From Cystobasidiopsis lactophilus (taxonomy: Eukaryota > Basidiomycota > Agaricostilbomycetes > Agaricostilbales > Chionosphaeraceae), in assembly GCA_001599975.1 (NCBI GenBank), contig BCIO01000002.1, positions 3,235,883-3,299,882 of the forward strand: a stretch of 64,000 nt of DNA, read 5' to 3'. The position numbers were made by a program, and so were the translations under genes. Under the pieces are notes generated by a model. It was given only the letters and a program-made list of their open reading frames with translations. It made no database searches and was not told where the DNA came from. How positions within the stretch are numbered: the stretch's first letter is position 1; each line of letters starts with the position of its first letter. Shown one piece after another: positions 46,842 to 59,854 of the stretch.

Positions 46842-48847
46842 TCATTCGAAAAAGCCATCTAAGACAGAGCGCACGTCCTCCACCGTCGCCAAGTCGGCCA
46901 GAACGCCAATCATATCCGTCAGCTCCGTGTCTGTGCAAACAAGATTGGTCGACATCCTGGACTCGAATGCAGATGGTGACAACGCACCATGAGGGTCGTT
47001 GAACCACGACGACACTGGCACTGCGTTCTTGGGGTGGAAGATGTACGACGCCGGCGAGTTGTCGATGATGATCGTCTCTGCGATGGGCCGGCCCAGCTGC
47101 GATAAGTCCTGTGCATCATATGTAGGTTGGAATCTTGTCTTTGAAGAAAGACAGCGTGGACAAGGACGCACCTTTACATAGTTGCCCTTGTGATTGTAGC
47201 AGCTCTCGCGGAATAACCGATGCTTGACCACTCGGTGAACGTCTAATTGGTCCAACACGGGGTCGGCATACTGTGGTCGACAAGAAACGGCATCATTAGG
47301 ATCAGATGATCTCAATGAGGGCATGCCGCAACCCACTTTGGAGAGAGAAGCGGTAAAGACGACGACCTCGTAGATCTCGCCCATTTGTTTTAAGAACTGT
47401 AGAGCCGAGCACGCCGGTCAGATCGATGCAAGCTTTGAAAGTAGCTGTGGCCATACCTCATCGACGCCAGGTCGCTTGATGACATAGACATTGTGGGACT
47501 GATTCTCTATTTCGACGGGCACGACATAGTCCGCCGGGTGAATCATCTAGCCGAGACACAAAAAGTCAACATTGAGCCCCCAACGCAAACCTCTCAACAG
47601 TGAGAGCTGGAACGGCAAACACTGACTTTGAAGCTGCTGTGAACCAAGGTTTCGTCGAGGTCGAGGACGAGGCACTTGCGCCCTCGATCCGACTCCCCGA
47701 TCGCTGCCAGCAAGGGATGTGGCAAGCCGTCCTGTGCGTAATGGATGATAACCGTGAGCACAGGAACACTAGCTCAAGATAAGACTCCGAACGCACCTCG
47801 CCAATGGGGATGCCCATCCCGCCCTGCATGATTATGCGATCCTCCTCCTCCTGTTCGTCCAAGAAGTCGTCCTCCTCGTCCTCCAGATCCTCGTCCGAGC
47901 CGTCCTCGCCTCCAGAGCCACCTGAGTCGCTGTCGGCCGCCCCCTCGCGGTTGGACGACTTGCTCCGCTTCTTGCGCGGCGTGCCGGTGGGCGTGTGGCC
48001 GTCTGCGCCCGGGGGCACGACAGAGCCGGACATGACGTCTCCCGTCTCTTCTTTAGACAGCTGGGCGCCCATCTTGGACCCGTTGGCGGCCATTTCCTGG
48101 GAGGAGATCGGAGTAGGGGGCTCGAGGGAGGTCGAGGCGGCGGCGGCCCCGGCTGCCACCGCATACGGCGGCACCTTTTCAGTGTTGATGGACAGGCCGG
48201 CGACGTCCTTCCGCTTGTTGCTGCTCGTCCGCCGTTTGAGCTTCTCAGGTTGGCGGTCGCCGCCGGGGGAGGCCGCCGCCGTAGATGTTTTGCCATTCGC
48301 TGCCCGTGTCCCCTGTTCGTCCTCGAAGCCCTTCTTGGAGATGCAGCCCAAAGCGATCAGGAAGCTCTGCCAGCCCGAGGGCTTCTTGCTGGACGCTGCG
48401 TCTGCGGTGCCGGCCGGTTTGGCGGGCGAAGCGGGTGCGGTCGAGGGAGCCTTGAGGGTGGACGATTGGGGCGTGGAATCGCCGTCCTTCTCCGTCTTGT
48501 GCTCGTCTGTGGACGACTCTGGCGTAGACTTTGAGGTCGAGGGCAAGGGCAGGGCGTCGGTCGAGGGAGGAGCGGCGGCGGCACCGGCCGCTTGGTGCTC
48601 GCCGGACGTTGCTGTCGACGGTTTGCTCGCTGTTGTTTTGGGCGGCTTGCGCTTGCGCTGGGCGGGCTGCCTGGGCGGTGCTCTTGCTGGTTGGCCAGTG
48701 GGGGAGACCTGGGTGATGATAGAGGCGAGCACCTGTCAGAAATCATATGCGCATCAGAACTTCTGTCCTGTTGATCTTCTGGCAGCAGCCAGCGAGAGTG
48801 GCACTGACGTCGGGAGGGACGTCGCCGTCCTGTTGTGCGGCTGCCAT
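46842..48847 (-). CDS. PSR1: PSR/NIF-type Ser phosphatase (FCP1-like, DxDxT)
   Basis: Minus strand; first exon [13 protein letters not shown], then [20 protein letters not shown] and a 300-residue disordered region rich in Ser, Pro, Lys and Ala ending in acidic runs. The catalytic domain starts [20 protein letters not shown] and carries the nucleophile motif [15 protein letters not shown], then [80 protein letters not shown] and the second acid pair [20 protein letters not shown]. The end is [17 protein letters not shown]. This is the Psr1/2 plasma-membrane stress phosphatase group. Five to six introns, all near domain edges. Confidence 0.93.
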
Positions 48848-49221
48848 CGCTCTTGGCTGCAGCTGGGCACCAAGCGCGGGCTCGAGATGCGCCAAAAAGG
48901 CAAGGGTGGCCGGGGCTGCTGCTCAGCACAGGAGTATGGGCGGCAGTAAACAAACGGCCTGGCTCGAGCTCGGCGGCGGGTTCCGCTCTTGCTAGTCGAT
49001 GAGCCTCTTAGCGCCTGAACAGCTAAGATCCAGAGCTGTGCTGCTGCTGGCGCAGGCAAGGCAGGCCTTCCCCCTCCCCTAGCACGAATTCGGGCGCAAC
49101 TTGTGGTGGCAATATCGAATTCACAGAAGGCCTTTGTATCTCACACATACAGCAAAGGCACGTAATGGCAGCGTTAGATAAAGACGGGAGACAGAATAAT
49201 AGCTTGAAAGTGGCCAATAGT
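48848..49221. other. Intergenic, phosphatase promoter side
   Basis: About 374 bp upstream of the phosphatase start and downstream of the Mid2-like gene. Nothing recognisable. Confidence 0.3.
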
Positions 49222-51655
49222 TTAGAACCGCCGGACCGCCGTCCTTCGAGACGACGAGGCCTGCTCGCTCGACTCGTCTAGTCGATCCAGCTCCGTGCGG
49301 AAATCGCCTTTTTTGGCAAGCCGGCGGAAAGTTTTGGTGTTGATAATGGGAGGCTTTCGCGAGCCGACGTCGAGCGGTCTGGTCGGTCCGAATGGTGCAC
49401 TGGAGTCCGGCGGCACAAACAGAGAGGTGGCGGCTTCTTCGTCGTTGAACAAGTCGTCGTCCACCAACTTGATGGGGTTGCGCCGGAGAGCACTGCTCGA
49501 AGACACGCCGGAGAACTCGCTCTTGCCCTTCGCCACCAAATCGCTGCGCTTATCGAAGCCGGAGCCGACGCCTTTGCTGTATGAAGAGGGCACCTTAGAG
49601 AGAAACGGTGCACCAGAGTCTGATGGCGGCTTGAAAGCGGACGGTGCCCCGGGGTCGGTGGGTGGGTTAAACCCAGAGGCATAGTCGGAGTTGTTCAAGA
49701 CCAGCCGCTGCTGGGGCGCAGAACTGTTGGTCAGCTTGGAAAAGGCGCTATTCGGTCCCATGTGCTTGTAGGTGCCAGCGGTGCGCGAGGTCAAGGCTGA
49801 CTCGCCGCGCGAGACAACGCTATCGCCCATCTGCGAGCCCAAGTCGTTCAAAGCGGATTGGAAGTAGTGGCCCGAAGGTTTGGCAGAGTTCTGGGTTTGC
49901 TTTGAGCGACCGCCGAGAGAGCGGAGGGTGCGAGTGGTGCCTCGAGAGTGGAAGGAGAAGGCGGTGCCATCGTCGTCGAAAGTCTGATTGGTGCGCCAGG
50001 TTCTGCCAGTGCGCGAAGAGCCACCGCTGGTGCCTGTGGCTCTGGAGCGGCCACTGAGGTAGGTTCCGCCCGATCGGGAAGAATAGTCGGAGAGACGGTG
50101 CGACGCTTTGGTGTATGAGGAGCCTTCGGAATTGAAGGCGTAGCCTGTGCCCCTTTCAGCTTGCCGCTCGGCCTGTCGTTGGGCATGCCTTTCATGTCGC
50201 GGTATCGGTCTGCCACGATCGTCGAAGCGGTGAGAGATAGACGTGAAGTACGAATTGCTGAAGCCCGTTGGGGCCTGGGATTTGGAGGGTTGAAAGAGCG
50301 ACCGGGGCTGGTGGGTCTTGCATCAGACTCGGTTTAGGAATAGAGACGCATTCCAACTCACAGACAACGGCTCGTCATGATGATATTTGGGAGCAAAGGT
50401 CTTGGCCGGCCCCCGACTCCGAGAGCTGGAACTGGAGGACGAACTCGACGAGAAGGAGCCGGGAGAGCGTTGTGGAGGCGGCAGAGGAGGTAGTGGGCCT
50501 GGGTCGAAGGGCGGTGGCGGGAGCGGTGGGGGTGGCAGCATAACAGGAGGTGGAGGAGGAGGATGCTCGATCATGGGAGCGATTCCAGCACCCGCCGAGC
50601 CACCGAAAGGGTCGCCGCCGGTGCTTCCTCCTCCCAACATGGGAGGACCACCCCAGTTCTGCTGCATCATATCGGGCTGCTGCCCTTTGTCTCCCCATGG
50701 CAGCCAGTCCATGTTGCCAAACCCTGATCCAAGGAAAGTTAGACCCAGGCTTAGGTCGAAAAGGATCTCTTACAGTCTCCCATGTCGGAGCCGCGCCGCA
50801 TGTAGAGCCAGATACCAGTGCCGATCAAGAGCACACCTCCAACGCCACCCACGACTGTCAAGGGAGTCAGCTCGAGGCCGGAGAGGACGAGAAGGCCCAA
50901 GAAGGCGTACTGTACCAAGTCGTGTTCGAACTTCCGGACTTGCCGGCAGCTCCAGTGGCGCTCGTGGTCTGGGTGACGATGACGGTCGTTGTTGAAGAAT
51001 ACTGCGGGGCGAAATGAGCAAAGCCGTACGCAGAACGACATGATTGCGACATACGCTGGGCGTAGCATTTGCATCTTGGGAGTCTGGTGGAGGTGTCGCA
51101 GAGCTGCCGTCCCCGCTTGACTGGGCATTGTTGGTATTTGAGGCAGAATTGGTCGCAGAGCCCGAGGCAGCTGTATCGGTGCCAGAGCCAGTCCCAGATC
51201 CGGATCCGGATCCAGATCCAGCCCCAGAGCCAGTTCCACTGCCGGTGTCAGAGTCCAAAACCCTGGACGCCTTCGTCAAGGCTGGTTCAAAGAGCAGAAT
51301 GAGGGACGAGGCCTACGTTTGCCTCTTATGCAAAATTCTTTCTCGGCGAGCCGCGTTTACAATAGCTGTTGAGACGTTAGATAAAGGAAAAGCCGAAGGG
51401 AGGAGGGTGACACTGACGAGTTGGAGCGACGGTCGTTAGACGGCGAGCCAGGCCGGCCCGGCGAACATGGCCTTCTCCAACTTGAGCTGGGCAGCCTGGG
51501 TCTGAACGAGCAGTGTGGGACGTACGTGCATCAACTTTGCCCTCCCGGCGGGCGAGAGTTGTCCGTGGCGGCGCGCCTTCTGAGCATTGGACCGGGCAGG
51601 CATGAAGGAGCGAAAGCAGCAAGACCGCTGCCTTGACGACGCCCAGACAGAGCAT
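49222..51655 (-). CDS. Mid2-like single-pass membrane protein
   Basis: Minus strand. MLCLGVVKAAVLLLSLLHAC is a signal peptide. The outer part is a Ser/Gly/Thr stalk with a (Gly-Ser)n repeat and SSTTTVIVTQTTSATGAAGK. A single membrane span follows (TVVGGVGGVLLIGTGIWLYM) with a stop-transfer RRGSD. The inner part starts FGNMDWLPWGDKGQQPDMMQ, contains a polyproline block (EHPPPPPPVMLPPPPLPPPP) and a long Ser/Gly/Arg region, ending SEQASSSRRTAVRRF. This build is that of cell-wall stress sensors of the Mid2/Wsc sort, though no Wsc Cys domain is present. At least five exons. About 650-680 residues. Confidence 0.75.
51165..51245 (-). repeat. (Gly-Ser)n coding microsatellite
   Basis: Imperfect GGATCC/GGATCT hexamers (plus strand ATCCGGATCCGGATCC core) encode alternating Gly and Ser/Thr/Ala in the stalk of the Mid2-like protein. 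Such stalks commonly vary in length among strains. Confidence 0.8.
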
Positions 51656-52070
51656 ATCTTTTCTAGGCAATGGAAAGCAGTATGGCAGAGAACATGGTCA
51701 ATGCCGGACGAGAGACGTTCAGTCCAGGACTCGGAAGACGGCCTGAAGACGGCCTTGACGGTGGCGAAGAATCTTCCTTCTGGCCTTTCTCTCGCCATTA
51801 GGACCCCGTCTCAGAACACAATTGAGGTCTAAAATATGGCAGCAAAGCATTTCTAGCAGTAGCAGAACTAGACGGCGGGCAGGGAAGAGGAGAGAAATCT
51901 CCGAGCGCGCATCGCACTGCTCAGAGGACCAAATGCCGAACGAGTGGTGCCAACAACCGCCCGTTCGGCGTCTTTGCAAGAACACAGGCACACTAGACAA
52001 GATCTTTGCGCAACGAGCTACAAAAGCCGACCGTCGCTTCCATTTGACCACGCTCTTAAAGGCACCCATT
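51656..52070. other. Intergenic, no gene supported
   Basis: About 415 bp between two minus-strand genes. Should hold the promoter of the Mid2-like gene and the 3' end of the next one. Confidence 0.3.
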
Positions 52071-54584
52071 TCACTCCTCTGTGGCCTTTTTGCCAGCAGA
52101 CTTCCAGACATCCCTGAGGGCGAACAAGCTCTTGCGGTTCGTGCTGGCCGACGACGACGCTGAGGGCGCCATGACGTTGGGCAAGCTGAAGGCTTGAGCT
52201 GCCGGGTTGAGAGAAAGGCCGTTCAGGTGGCGGGGGTGCTTCAACTCATGCGACAACAGGTCGTCCGAGCTGATGAGCTCCTCGGAGGACATGGTGCGGT
52301 GGTGGGCGATGGGATAGGCGCCGATGGGTCCAAACCTGAAAGCTTGCTCGGCCGACTCTGGGTGAGCTGAGCCAAGACCGCTAAGGCGGACCTCGACAGT
52401 CGGGCTGGGCGGCACATTCTCTTCATCGTCGTCGTCCAGCATGTTGTAGAGCTGAGTGGGGATCAACGAGGTTTGGTGGGGCGTCATGGGCGAGAGCAGA
52501 ACGTCGTTCGGGGACGCGCCAGGGCTTTCAAGGTCGTCAGGGTTGTTCAAAGACGTGAGCGAGCCTTGAGTAAAGAACGGCAAAGACACGCTGCGAGGCC
52601 CAATGGCGAGATGCTCGGTGGAACGGCTCGCGTCGATCGAGGTGGTGGCTGTCAGCGCAGGGCCAAAAGGCGCAAAAGTCGAAGTGAAGGCGTCGGGCAA
52701 AGACTCGTTCGAGGCTGAGTTGGCGAGCCCAAAGCGAGAGACGCCGAAAGCGTCACTGGGGGACTCGCGGCGATGGGCCATGCGGTGCTCAAGAAAGCCG
52801 CCCGCGTTGTTGTGCGCCATCTCCGGGCTGGGAGTAGTGTTGGCAACGTGATACGGGTGGTGCGTGGGAGCGGTCGAGTTGACAGTGGGGAAAGCCAAGG
52901 GCGACGGGGCGACGTTGTGGTGCTGAGCGTAGGCATCGCGGTAGGTCGCCCACTGGGTCGAAGGCGGCGTGTGAGGGGGCATGGGCGCGCGGTTGCTATT
53001 CAAGGCGGAGGCCCGATAGAGCTGGAACAGCTGGCGCCGGGTGACCAACTCGGCCTTGCGGTCCTCGATGTCCTTCTCCAAGCCCTCGACCTGATCGATC
53101 AACGAGCGGTAGGCTCTCTCGCTTTCCATCACCGTAGCTTCCTTGGCTTCCAACTCCACCGTCAACGCGCCCTCTTGCTGTTCCCGGTCGGCGCGGCTCT
53201 TGGCAGCCCGGTCGAGCGCCTCGGCTTCCTTTCGCTCCAAGCGGTGGATCTCGGCCTCCAGCCTCTCCGATTTTTCGTGCAAGTTGGCTCGGTTGGAGTT
53301 GGCGACGCCCAGGCGGCGTTCAGACTCGTTGTGGTCGATTTCAGCAAGGCGCTTGGACTCTTCCAGCGTGCGGCTCTTGCTTTTGAGCTCGGACCGGGCG
53401 TGGTCCTCGTCGCGCTTCTTCGTGCGCAGCTCCTCCAGTTCGGCCGTCAACTTGGACTGCTTGTTGGTGGATTCGGCTTGGAGTTGGTCGATTTGGTCTT
53501 GCAATTGGACCATGCTGACTTGCGCGGCGGCCTCTGCCGCTTCATCGATTTTCGAGTCGGCTGCCAGCGACGACACGTTATCGTGCGAGGCTGACGAGCT
53601 CGGGTGAGCATCTAACGGCGGGCTGGAGGGCGGGCTGAGCTGCAAATTGGCGTTCTTGTCTGCAGAGTTGGACGCGGTCGTGATTCGAGTCTTGGTGTGG
53701 TAGCGATACGTGGGCGAAGGGCGACGCTGGCCGGCTCTGAACGTAGCTTTGACGGGCTGCCCAGATTTACGAGTGGTAGCGGGCTCGCCCAGAGGCGGGT
53801 CGCCTGCTTCTCTGTCCGAATAGTCCTCGCAGTCATCCGTCATTACTGTGCAGTCCGCGGCAAAGCCAGCTTTAATCAGTCCGGCTGCTTTGAATAAACA
53901 GTAGTAAAAGCCAACTCACGAGGCGATTTGACCACGTCCTTGGACTCTATGGCCACGACCGCAGAATTCAACCGGTCCTTGACTGCCCCCGACCCGTGCT
54001 CGACGCCGTCGTCCAGGGCCCACCAACGGCCGAACAAGCCCACAAAGACCGAGTTCTGGGGCGCCAAAGCCGAGAACAGGGTGTCCTTATCGTGCTCGTT
54101 CCGGGGAGCGGGCGGCACCATCGAGGCCACGGAGAAGAAGCCGCACGACACGAACCGGTACTTGGGCGTCTTAAGCGAGATAGAGACATGGTTCGAGAAG
54201 GTGAGGATGTGCGAGCCAGCGTGCTTGCCGTGGTAGGAGGCCGGATGCGAGCGCAGTTTCCGGAGGTACAGCTGAAAGCTGAGGTCGGTCAGAAAAGTTC
54301 GGAAGCTGGCCTCGTTCGGGTTGGAAAAGACAGCTGGCAGAGCGACAAGGACCAGAGTGAGCGACTGAGGGGGCAAACGCAGACCGAAGGCAGGGGGAAT
54401 CACCTATCGCGAGCAGCAGGAAAAGGGCCATCAGCAAGGGACCACTCTCCCAGCTGTAGGCGCCCAGCAGGCCCGCTGCAGCTAGGGCCGACATGGCACC
54501 CCACCGGCTCTTGCGTTGGACAGCCAGCGTGAAGGCAGGGGCGGATTCCAATGGATTATCGACGACGGGAGAAGACCTCGTCAA
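52071..54584 (-). CDS. Large protein with membrane segment and coiled coil
   Basis: Minus strand. The frame at the 5' end (VVDNPLESAPAFTLAVQRKS) begins at a TTG at 54584; the nearest in-frame ATG is 54495, so a tiny upstream exon is likely. Two hydrophobic segments follow (MSALAAAGLLGAYSWES / LLMALFLLLAIG and LTLVLVALPAVF), then FRTFLTDLSFQLYLRKLRSH, SFGLRLP and FVSCGFFSVASMVPPAPRNE. After an intron come MTDDCEDYSDREAGDPPLGE, a disordered stretch and about 160 residues of coiled coil (LQDQIDQLQAESTNKQSKLT onward). The rest is disordered and ends SLFALRDVWKSAGKKATEE. About 780 residues. I do not recognise it. Confidence 0.7.
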
Positions 54585-54805
54585 AAGACGCTAGTCAAGT
54601 GGCCGCGGGGAGGCTCTCTGCTGCCGGTTGCGTCCCCAAGTCTTATTTTGGTTGCGCCTCTATCGTACAAGCTGCCTCTTTGTCGCCCTGACCTCTCGCG
54701 AGCCAAAATGCGCACAAAACAAAACGTGTAAACTTTGTTGGCTCGAGACATGCTTTCACCTTTGGAGGTGGGGCTGAAGCTTTTTTTGCCACTGCTGCCA
54801 AAAGG

Positions 54806-55692
54806 TCACCTTTTCGACGGTGGCGTGAAAAGCTCAAAGAGCTCCCAGAGTCGCTCCGACCTGTTGCCGAGTCAGCAAGCCCGCGAAACAAGGTGCCGAA
54901 GCGAAACAAAGGGAAGGCTCACGGCGTGGCGAAGCCAAAAGGTTTTGACCTCCTTCCGTACCCAAATGCCCTCCCTCGTATGATACCGACCACACTTTGG
55001 TCTTCGGCTGATAATAACGGGCTCCCGCTTGTGCCCTCGGTTGGCAATGCCGAAAAGTCCAACGCGTGCAAGACTTGGTCGGTCCCGATGGTCGCTTGCG
55101 AACCTCCAACTCCCGAGTAGCCCAGCACCTCGGACTCTAAAATGTTGAGCTCCTCCGACGGCACATGAAAGACTTTGCTGCCAATGAACGGAGGAAAGGG
55201 ATTGAGGTTCAACGTTGAGATCGGAGGCGCGGATTCCAGCAGCTTGAACGAGAGGACCAGCAGATCTCCAGCGATGTATGAAGATAAGACTCCTGTCGCG
55301 TGACCAATCGGATGCTTCGCCTCCTTTGACAGCAGGGCGATGCCGGAGCTGGAGTCGTCGAGGGGATTCTGATTGATCGCGTCTTCAGTCTTCGCAACCA
55401 TCGAGTCGCAAAATCTCGAGAATGGTCATACATCTTGTAACGTGTGGCAGACAGTCAGGAGAAGTGGTGGAGATTGGGCGGCTTGGAAGAAGAATCCGGT
55501 CGAGTGCGTTGTCTCTCCTCGCGCATTCCAATGCGCCAAGTCAACCAAGCTGTTCATCCTGAACGCTCCCGAACGCGGTGGCGGATGGCTGAAAGGCAGA
55601 GCATAGGGCAGGCAATGCCCGTTCAAGCGCATCATCTGCGCATAGAGGGTCGGAAGCGATGCGGCTCCATCGACCGCATACTTGGCGAACAT
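54806..55692 (-). CDS. Trypsin-like (S1 fold) serine peptidase, no signal peptide
   Basis: Minus strand from ATG 55692 (MFAKYAVDGAASLPTLYAQM) or an inner Met at 55635. The catalytic His is in PPLLLTVCHTLQD, the Asp probably in AGDLLVLSFKL and the Ser in LPTEGTSGSPLLSAEDQSVV. Splicing at about 55371-55433 gives QDNPLDDSSSGIALLSKEAK. The last exon is made by an intron at about 54858-54917 and reads GFATPSERLWELFELFTPPS, ending KR. No signal peptide is visible, so the peptidase may act inside the cell, or the true start lies further upstream. About 250 residues. Divergent from the Old Yellow Enzyme gene (320 bp). Confidence 0.78.
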
Positions 55693-56012
55693 CAATCCAG
55701 TACTACTGGCTGCGCAGTAGTGTGAAAGTGCTGTTGACCACTGGCGCAATTCACCGTGCCGCCTTCGTGCCGTCGGGCGTCCGATGACTTGCTCGTTGCT
55801 GATTGAGCAAGGTCTTCTCCCTACCGCCACCAGCTTCGAATTCCTAGACTTTTGCTTTTGTGCCCGACAGCTCCTACATATCAAGACTTCCCTCTTACAG
55901 TATCGTGGCTGCCCCGACTAGAGCGCCTATTCTCCGTCGCCCTCACCTTATTTTGCCTCCGTTCGTTCGCCGTACCAAAGTAGCCTTCGACTTCTGCCGC
56001 TATCAGTCTACA
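55693..56012. promoter_or_regulatory. Divergent intergenic region, peptidase / Old Yellow Enzyme
   Basis: 320 bp between opposite starts. The plus frame is open for about 50 codons before the OYE ATG without an ATG of its own (it would begin at a GTG), so I treat it as leader. Confidence 0.4.
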
Positions 56013-57621
<1,609 letters not shown>

Positions 57622-57993
57622 CCGGGCATATTGTGGCTCAAATTCGACGATAAGGTGTCCACCGCCAACCAATATCAGAGGGCCCACACTCGGTTGTTTC
57701 ACAAACATTAGAGGGCTCCCCCTAGAACTAACTACACAGGAAGTAAACCTCGGGCGGCATCAGGATCAAGATAGCGCAGGGCACGTCAGACACCTTCCCT
57801 CCTAGAATCATCTGTCTCGCACTAGAGCCATATTTCTCTCCATCTCTTGAAATCGCTTGCAGGAAATGCCGATATAAACAACGTTGTGAAGGTGGGGTAC
57901 TAAACGGGGACATGCAGGGCCGAGTGGCGCCGTCTCAGGAACCTAGAATGTTGGGGCTGAAAAGCTGTCAGCAAACAGAGTACGACGACTAGC
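57622..57993. other. Convergent 3' gap after OYE
   Basis: 372 bp between the stop codons of a plus and a minus gene. No gene seen. Should hold both terminators. Confidence 0.3.
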
Positions 57994-58884
57994 CTACCTG
58001 GACTTCGACTTCGACTCTGCGTCTGGGTAGTTGGTATCCAGTTGAGGTTTAGGAGGCAGCGAGGGGGGGCTGTCGTCCGAAAAGTGGAAAGAGCGTCGAG
58101 ACAATTTGTGGCGCAGAGGCGTGAAAGAGCTGCTCTTCACCAGACTCTTTCGCTTGGTGGTGATGGGGTCCGCGGGCTTCATGCGCAACTTGGTCGGCGA
58201 CGCGACTTCCAGATGCGTGCGGCTGGCGTCTCGAATCTCTGCCGACGAAGGGGGGTCCACGGAGAGGCTGCTCTGGCTGATGGTACTATATCTGCTTTCT
58301 GGACGACTGGACGATTGGATGGAGTAGGGAGAAAGGCCAGGTTCGAAAGGGGCAGGCTCGAAGTAGTGGCTGTAGTTCTCGTCCTCGACGTCAACTGCGT
58401 GGGCTATTTCGATGTGAAAGCCAGGGGTCTTGGGCGGGACGTCAGGCTTGCTCCTTCCACCCAGCACGGACAGTCTTCGTAGTGGGTTGCTGCGGAGGTT
58501 GAGAGGGGCGAGCGCCTTGGCCACACGGGATGACACCTTTGACACCGACGAAGCGAAAGAGGAGCCGCCCCTCGACGATGCGATACTCCCGTCGTCGACG
58601 CTGATCAAGCTCTCCCTGCGCTTGTGATGCTTGCTGAACATGCTGTCGAGGTAGGCACTTCTGTATTCGCTCTTCTTCGAGCTCGTGTTTGGCTGTTTGG
58701 CTGTTGGGGAAAGACCGTCGCGTGAGCGCTGTCGGCGCGGCGACCGGCTCTTGAGTCCTGGTCCTGGTCTTAGCTCCTTCACTGAAAGCTCAAGTGTCAT
58801 TAGAGACCTTCGCAGCAACGCTGAGTGCCAGCGGAAAGGATGCGGACGACCGAGGCACCCCTGACAGCCGCTGGGTGGCGACAT
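57994..58884 (-). CDS. Unrecognised basic, Ser-rich disordered protein
   Basis: An uninterrupted 296-codon frame on the minus strand from MSPPSGCQGCLGRPHPFRWH. It is rich in Ser, Arg, Lys and Pro, with patches such as KHHKRRESLISVDDGSIASS, LNLRSNPLRRLSVLGGRSKP, GFHIEIAHAVDVEDENYSHY and TTKRKSLVKSSSFTPLRHKL, many of which look like kinase target sites (RRxS, KRKS). No domain known to me. A possible intron near 58775-58835 would remove the Cys/Arg-rich stretch after the first exon. Probably a real but poorly conserved gene. Confidence 0.55.
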   Translation of the reverse strand: MSPPSGCQGCLGRPHPFRWHSALLRRSLMTLELSVKELRPGPGLKSRSPRRQRSRDGLSPTAKQPNTSSKKSEYRSAYLDSMFSKHHKRRESLISVDDGSIASSRGGSSFASSVSKVSSRVAKALAPLNLRSNPLRRLSVLGGRSKPDVPPKTPGFHIEIAHAVDVEDENYSHYFEPAPFEPGLSPYSIQSSSRPESRYSTISQSSLSVDPPSSAEIRDASRTHLEVASPTKLRMKPADPITTKRKSLVKSSSFTPLRHKLSRRSFHFSDDSPPSLPPKPQLDTNYPDAESKSKSR

Positions 58885-59315
58885 TCATTTTGGTGTGTGT
58901 CTGCATTGTTGGATCGTTACGCATATTGTATTGCATACTGAGAACGACATCACACCACAAAACCCCTTGAAATGAACGACTTCTGCGGATTGCTTGGCAG
59001 TGGCACTAAGGACAACCCAACCACGTCTTTTGACTGAACCGAACGATCAAATGACTGCCAGCCGGTTGGTCAAACAAGGCATATGAAAGCACAGAAAGAA
59101 GACCCACAGATGCAGATGCCCAGCACACAAATCGAGATGTCACAGAAGACATTCCAGAAGCTGGGGAGATGGATGGACCAGCCTTTGGGAAGATGGCAGC
59201 CCTGTCAATAGGAGTAAGCTAACAAACAAATCCAGGTTGATGAGGAAGCTTGCCTTGGGAGGAGTCCACCTGGAGGAAGGTCTCAGACAAGGGACGAGCT
59301 GGACGAGGTGAAACC
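58885..59315. other. Intergenic, no gene supported
   Basis: About 430 bp between two minus-strand genes; only short motif-free frames. Confidence 0.3.
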
Positions 59316-59854
59316 TTACCAAGAGCACTTAGAAGGCTGCCACGAGTTCCAAGAAGGAGGGTTGGGCCAGGCGTTGCCCTTGACCATGGGAGGGACCTGT
59401 CGCTGAAGTGTCAGGAGATGCACATAAGGAAAAAAAGGCATTGTGCTCACCCAACCCTTAGGTGGGCCCCATCCGAAGTTGGGTCCAAAGTATTTCCAGC
59501 CCGAGGGCAACGATCCGGGGCACTTGTTGCCAGAGTGATCGCAGCTGTATAGTCGTCAGCACCAACCGATTGGCGAGCACAAAGAAGGGACAAACCTGTA
59601 ACCATCCGAGCCAGAGCCGTTGCACTGATGTCCGAAGCCCGCGTGAGAAGGGGGGCATGGCCCAGAGAAGATAGACTTACGTTCCAGCCAGAGGGAGCGC
59701 ACGAAGAGCCACCACGTTCGACGAGGTTGGCGGGGGCACGAGCGGACATATCGTTAGAGCGCGCCACCAAAGCGTTGCCATCAGCACCAGCGGGAAGAGC
59801 TAGAGCTGAAGTAAGGGCGGCGGCGCCGAGCATGATTAGGGAGAAGAGCTTCAT
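59316..59854 (-). CDS. Small secreted Trp/Cys/Pro-rich protein
   Basis: Minus strand: MKLFSLIMLGAAALTSALAL is a signal peptide, followed by ALVARSNDMSARAPANLVER, which looks like a pro-region with a possible Arg processing site. The mature part, joined over three short introns (one of 47 nt), reads GGSSCAPSGWN, CNGSGSDGY, CDHSGNKCPGSLPSGWKYFG, FGWGPPKGW, VKGNAWPNPPSWNSWQPSKC and SW. It has six or so Cys, many Trp and repeated PSGW/GW units. About 120 residues. It is of the size and type of wall-associated or effector-like fungal proteins; I know no family. Confidence 0.7.

Noticed and set aside
47804-48949. 381-codon plus-strand ORF opposite the phosphatase
   Set aside because: Shadow of the low-complexity Ser/Pro/Ala N-terminus of the minus-strand phosphatase, whose splices and catalytic motifs are convincing.
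52773-53594. 273-codon plus ORF opposite a coiled coil
   Set aside because: Leu/Val/Arg-rich reverse reading of Glu/Lys/Gln codons; a known artefact of antisense coiled-coil DNA.
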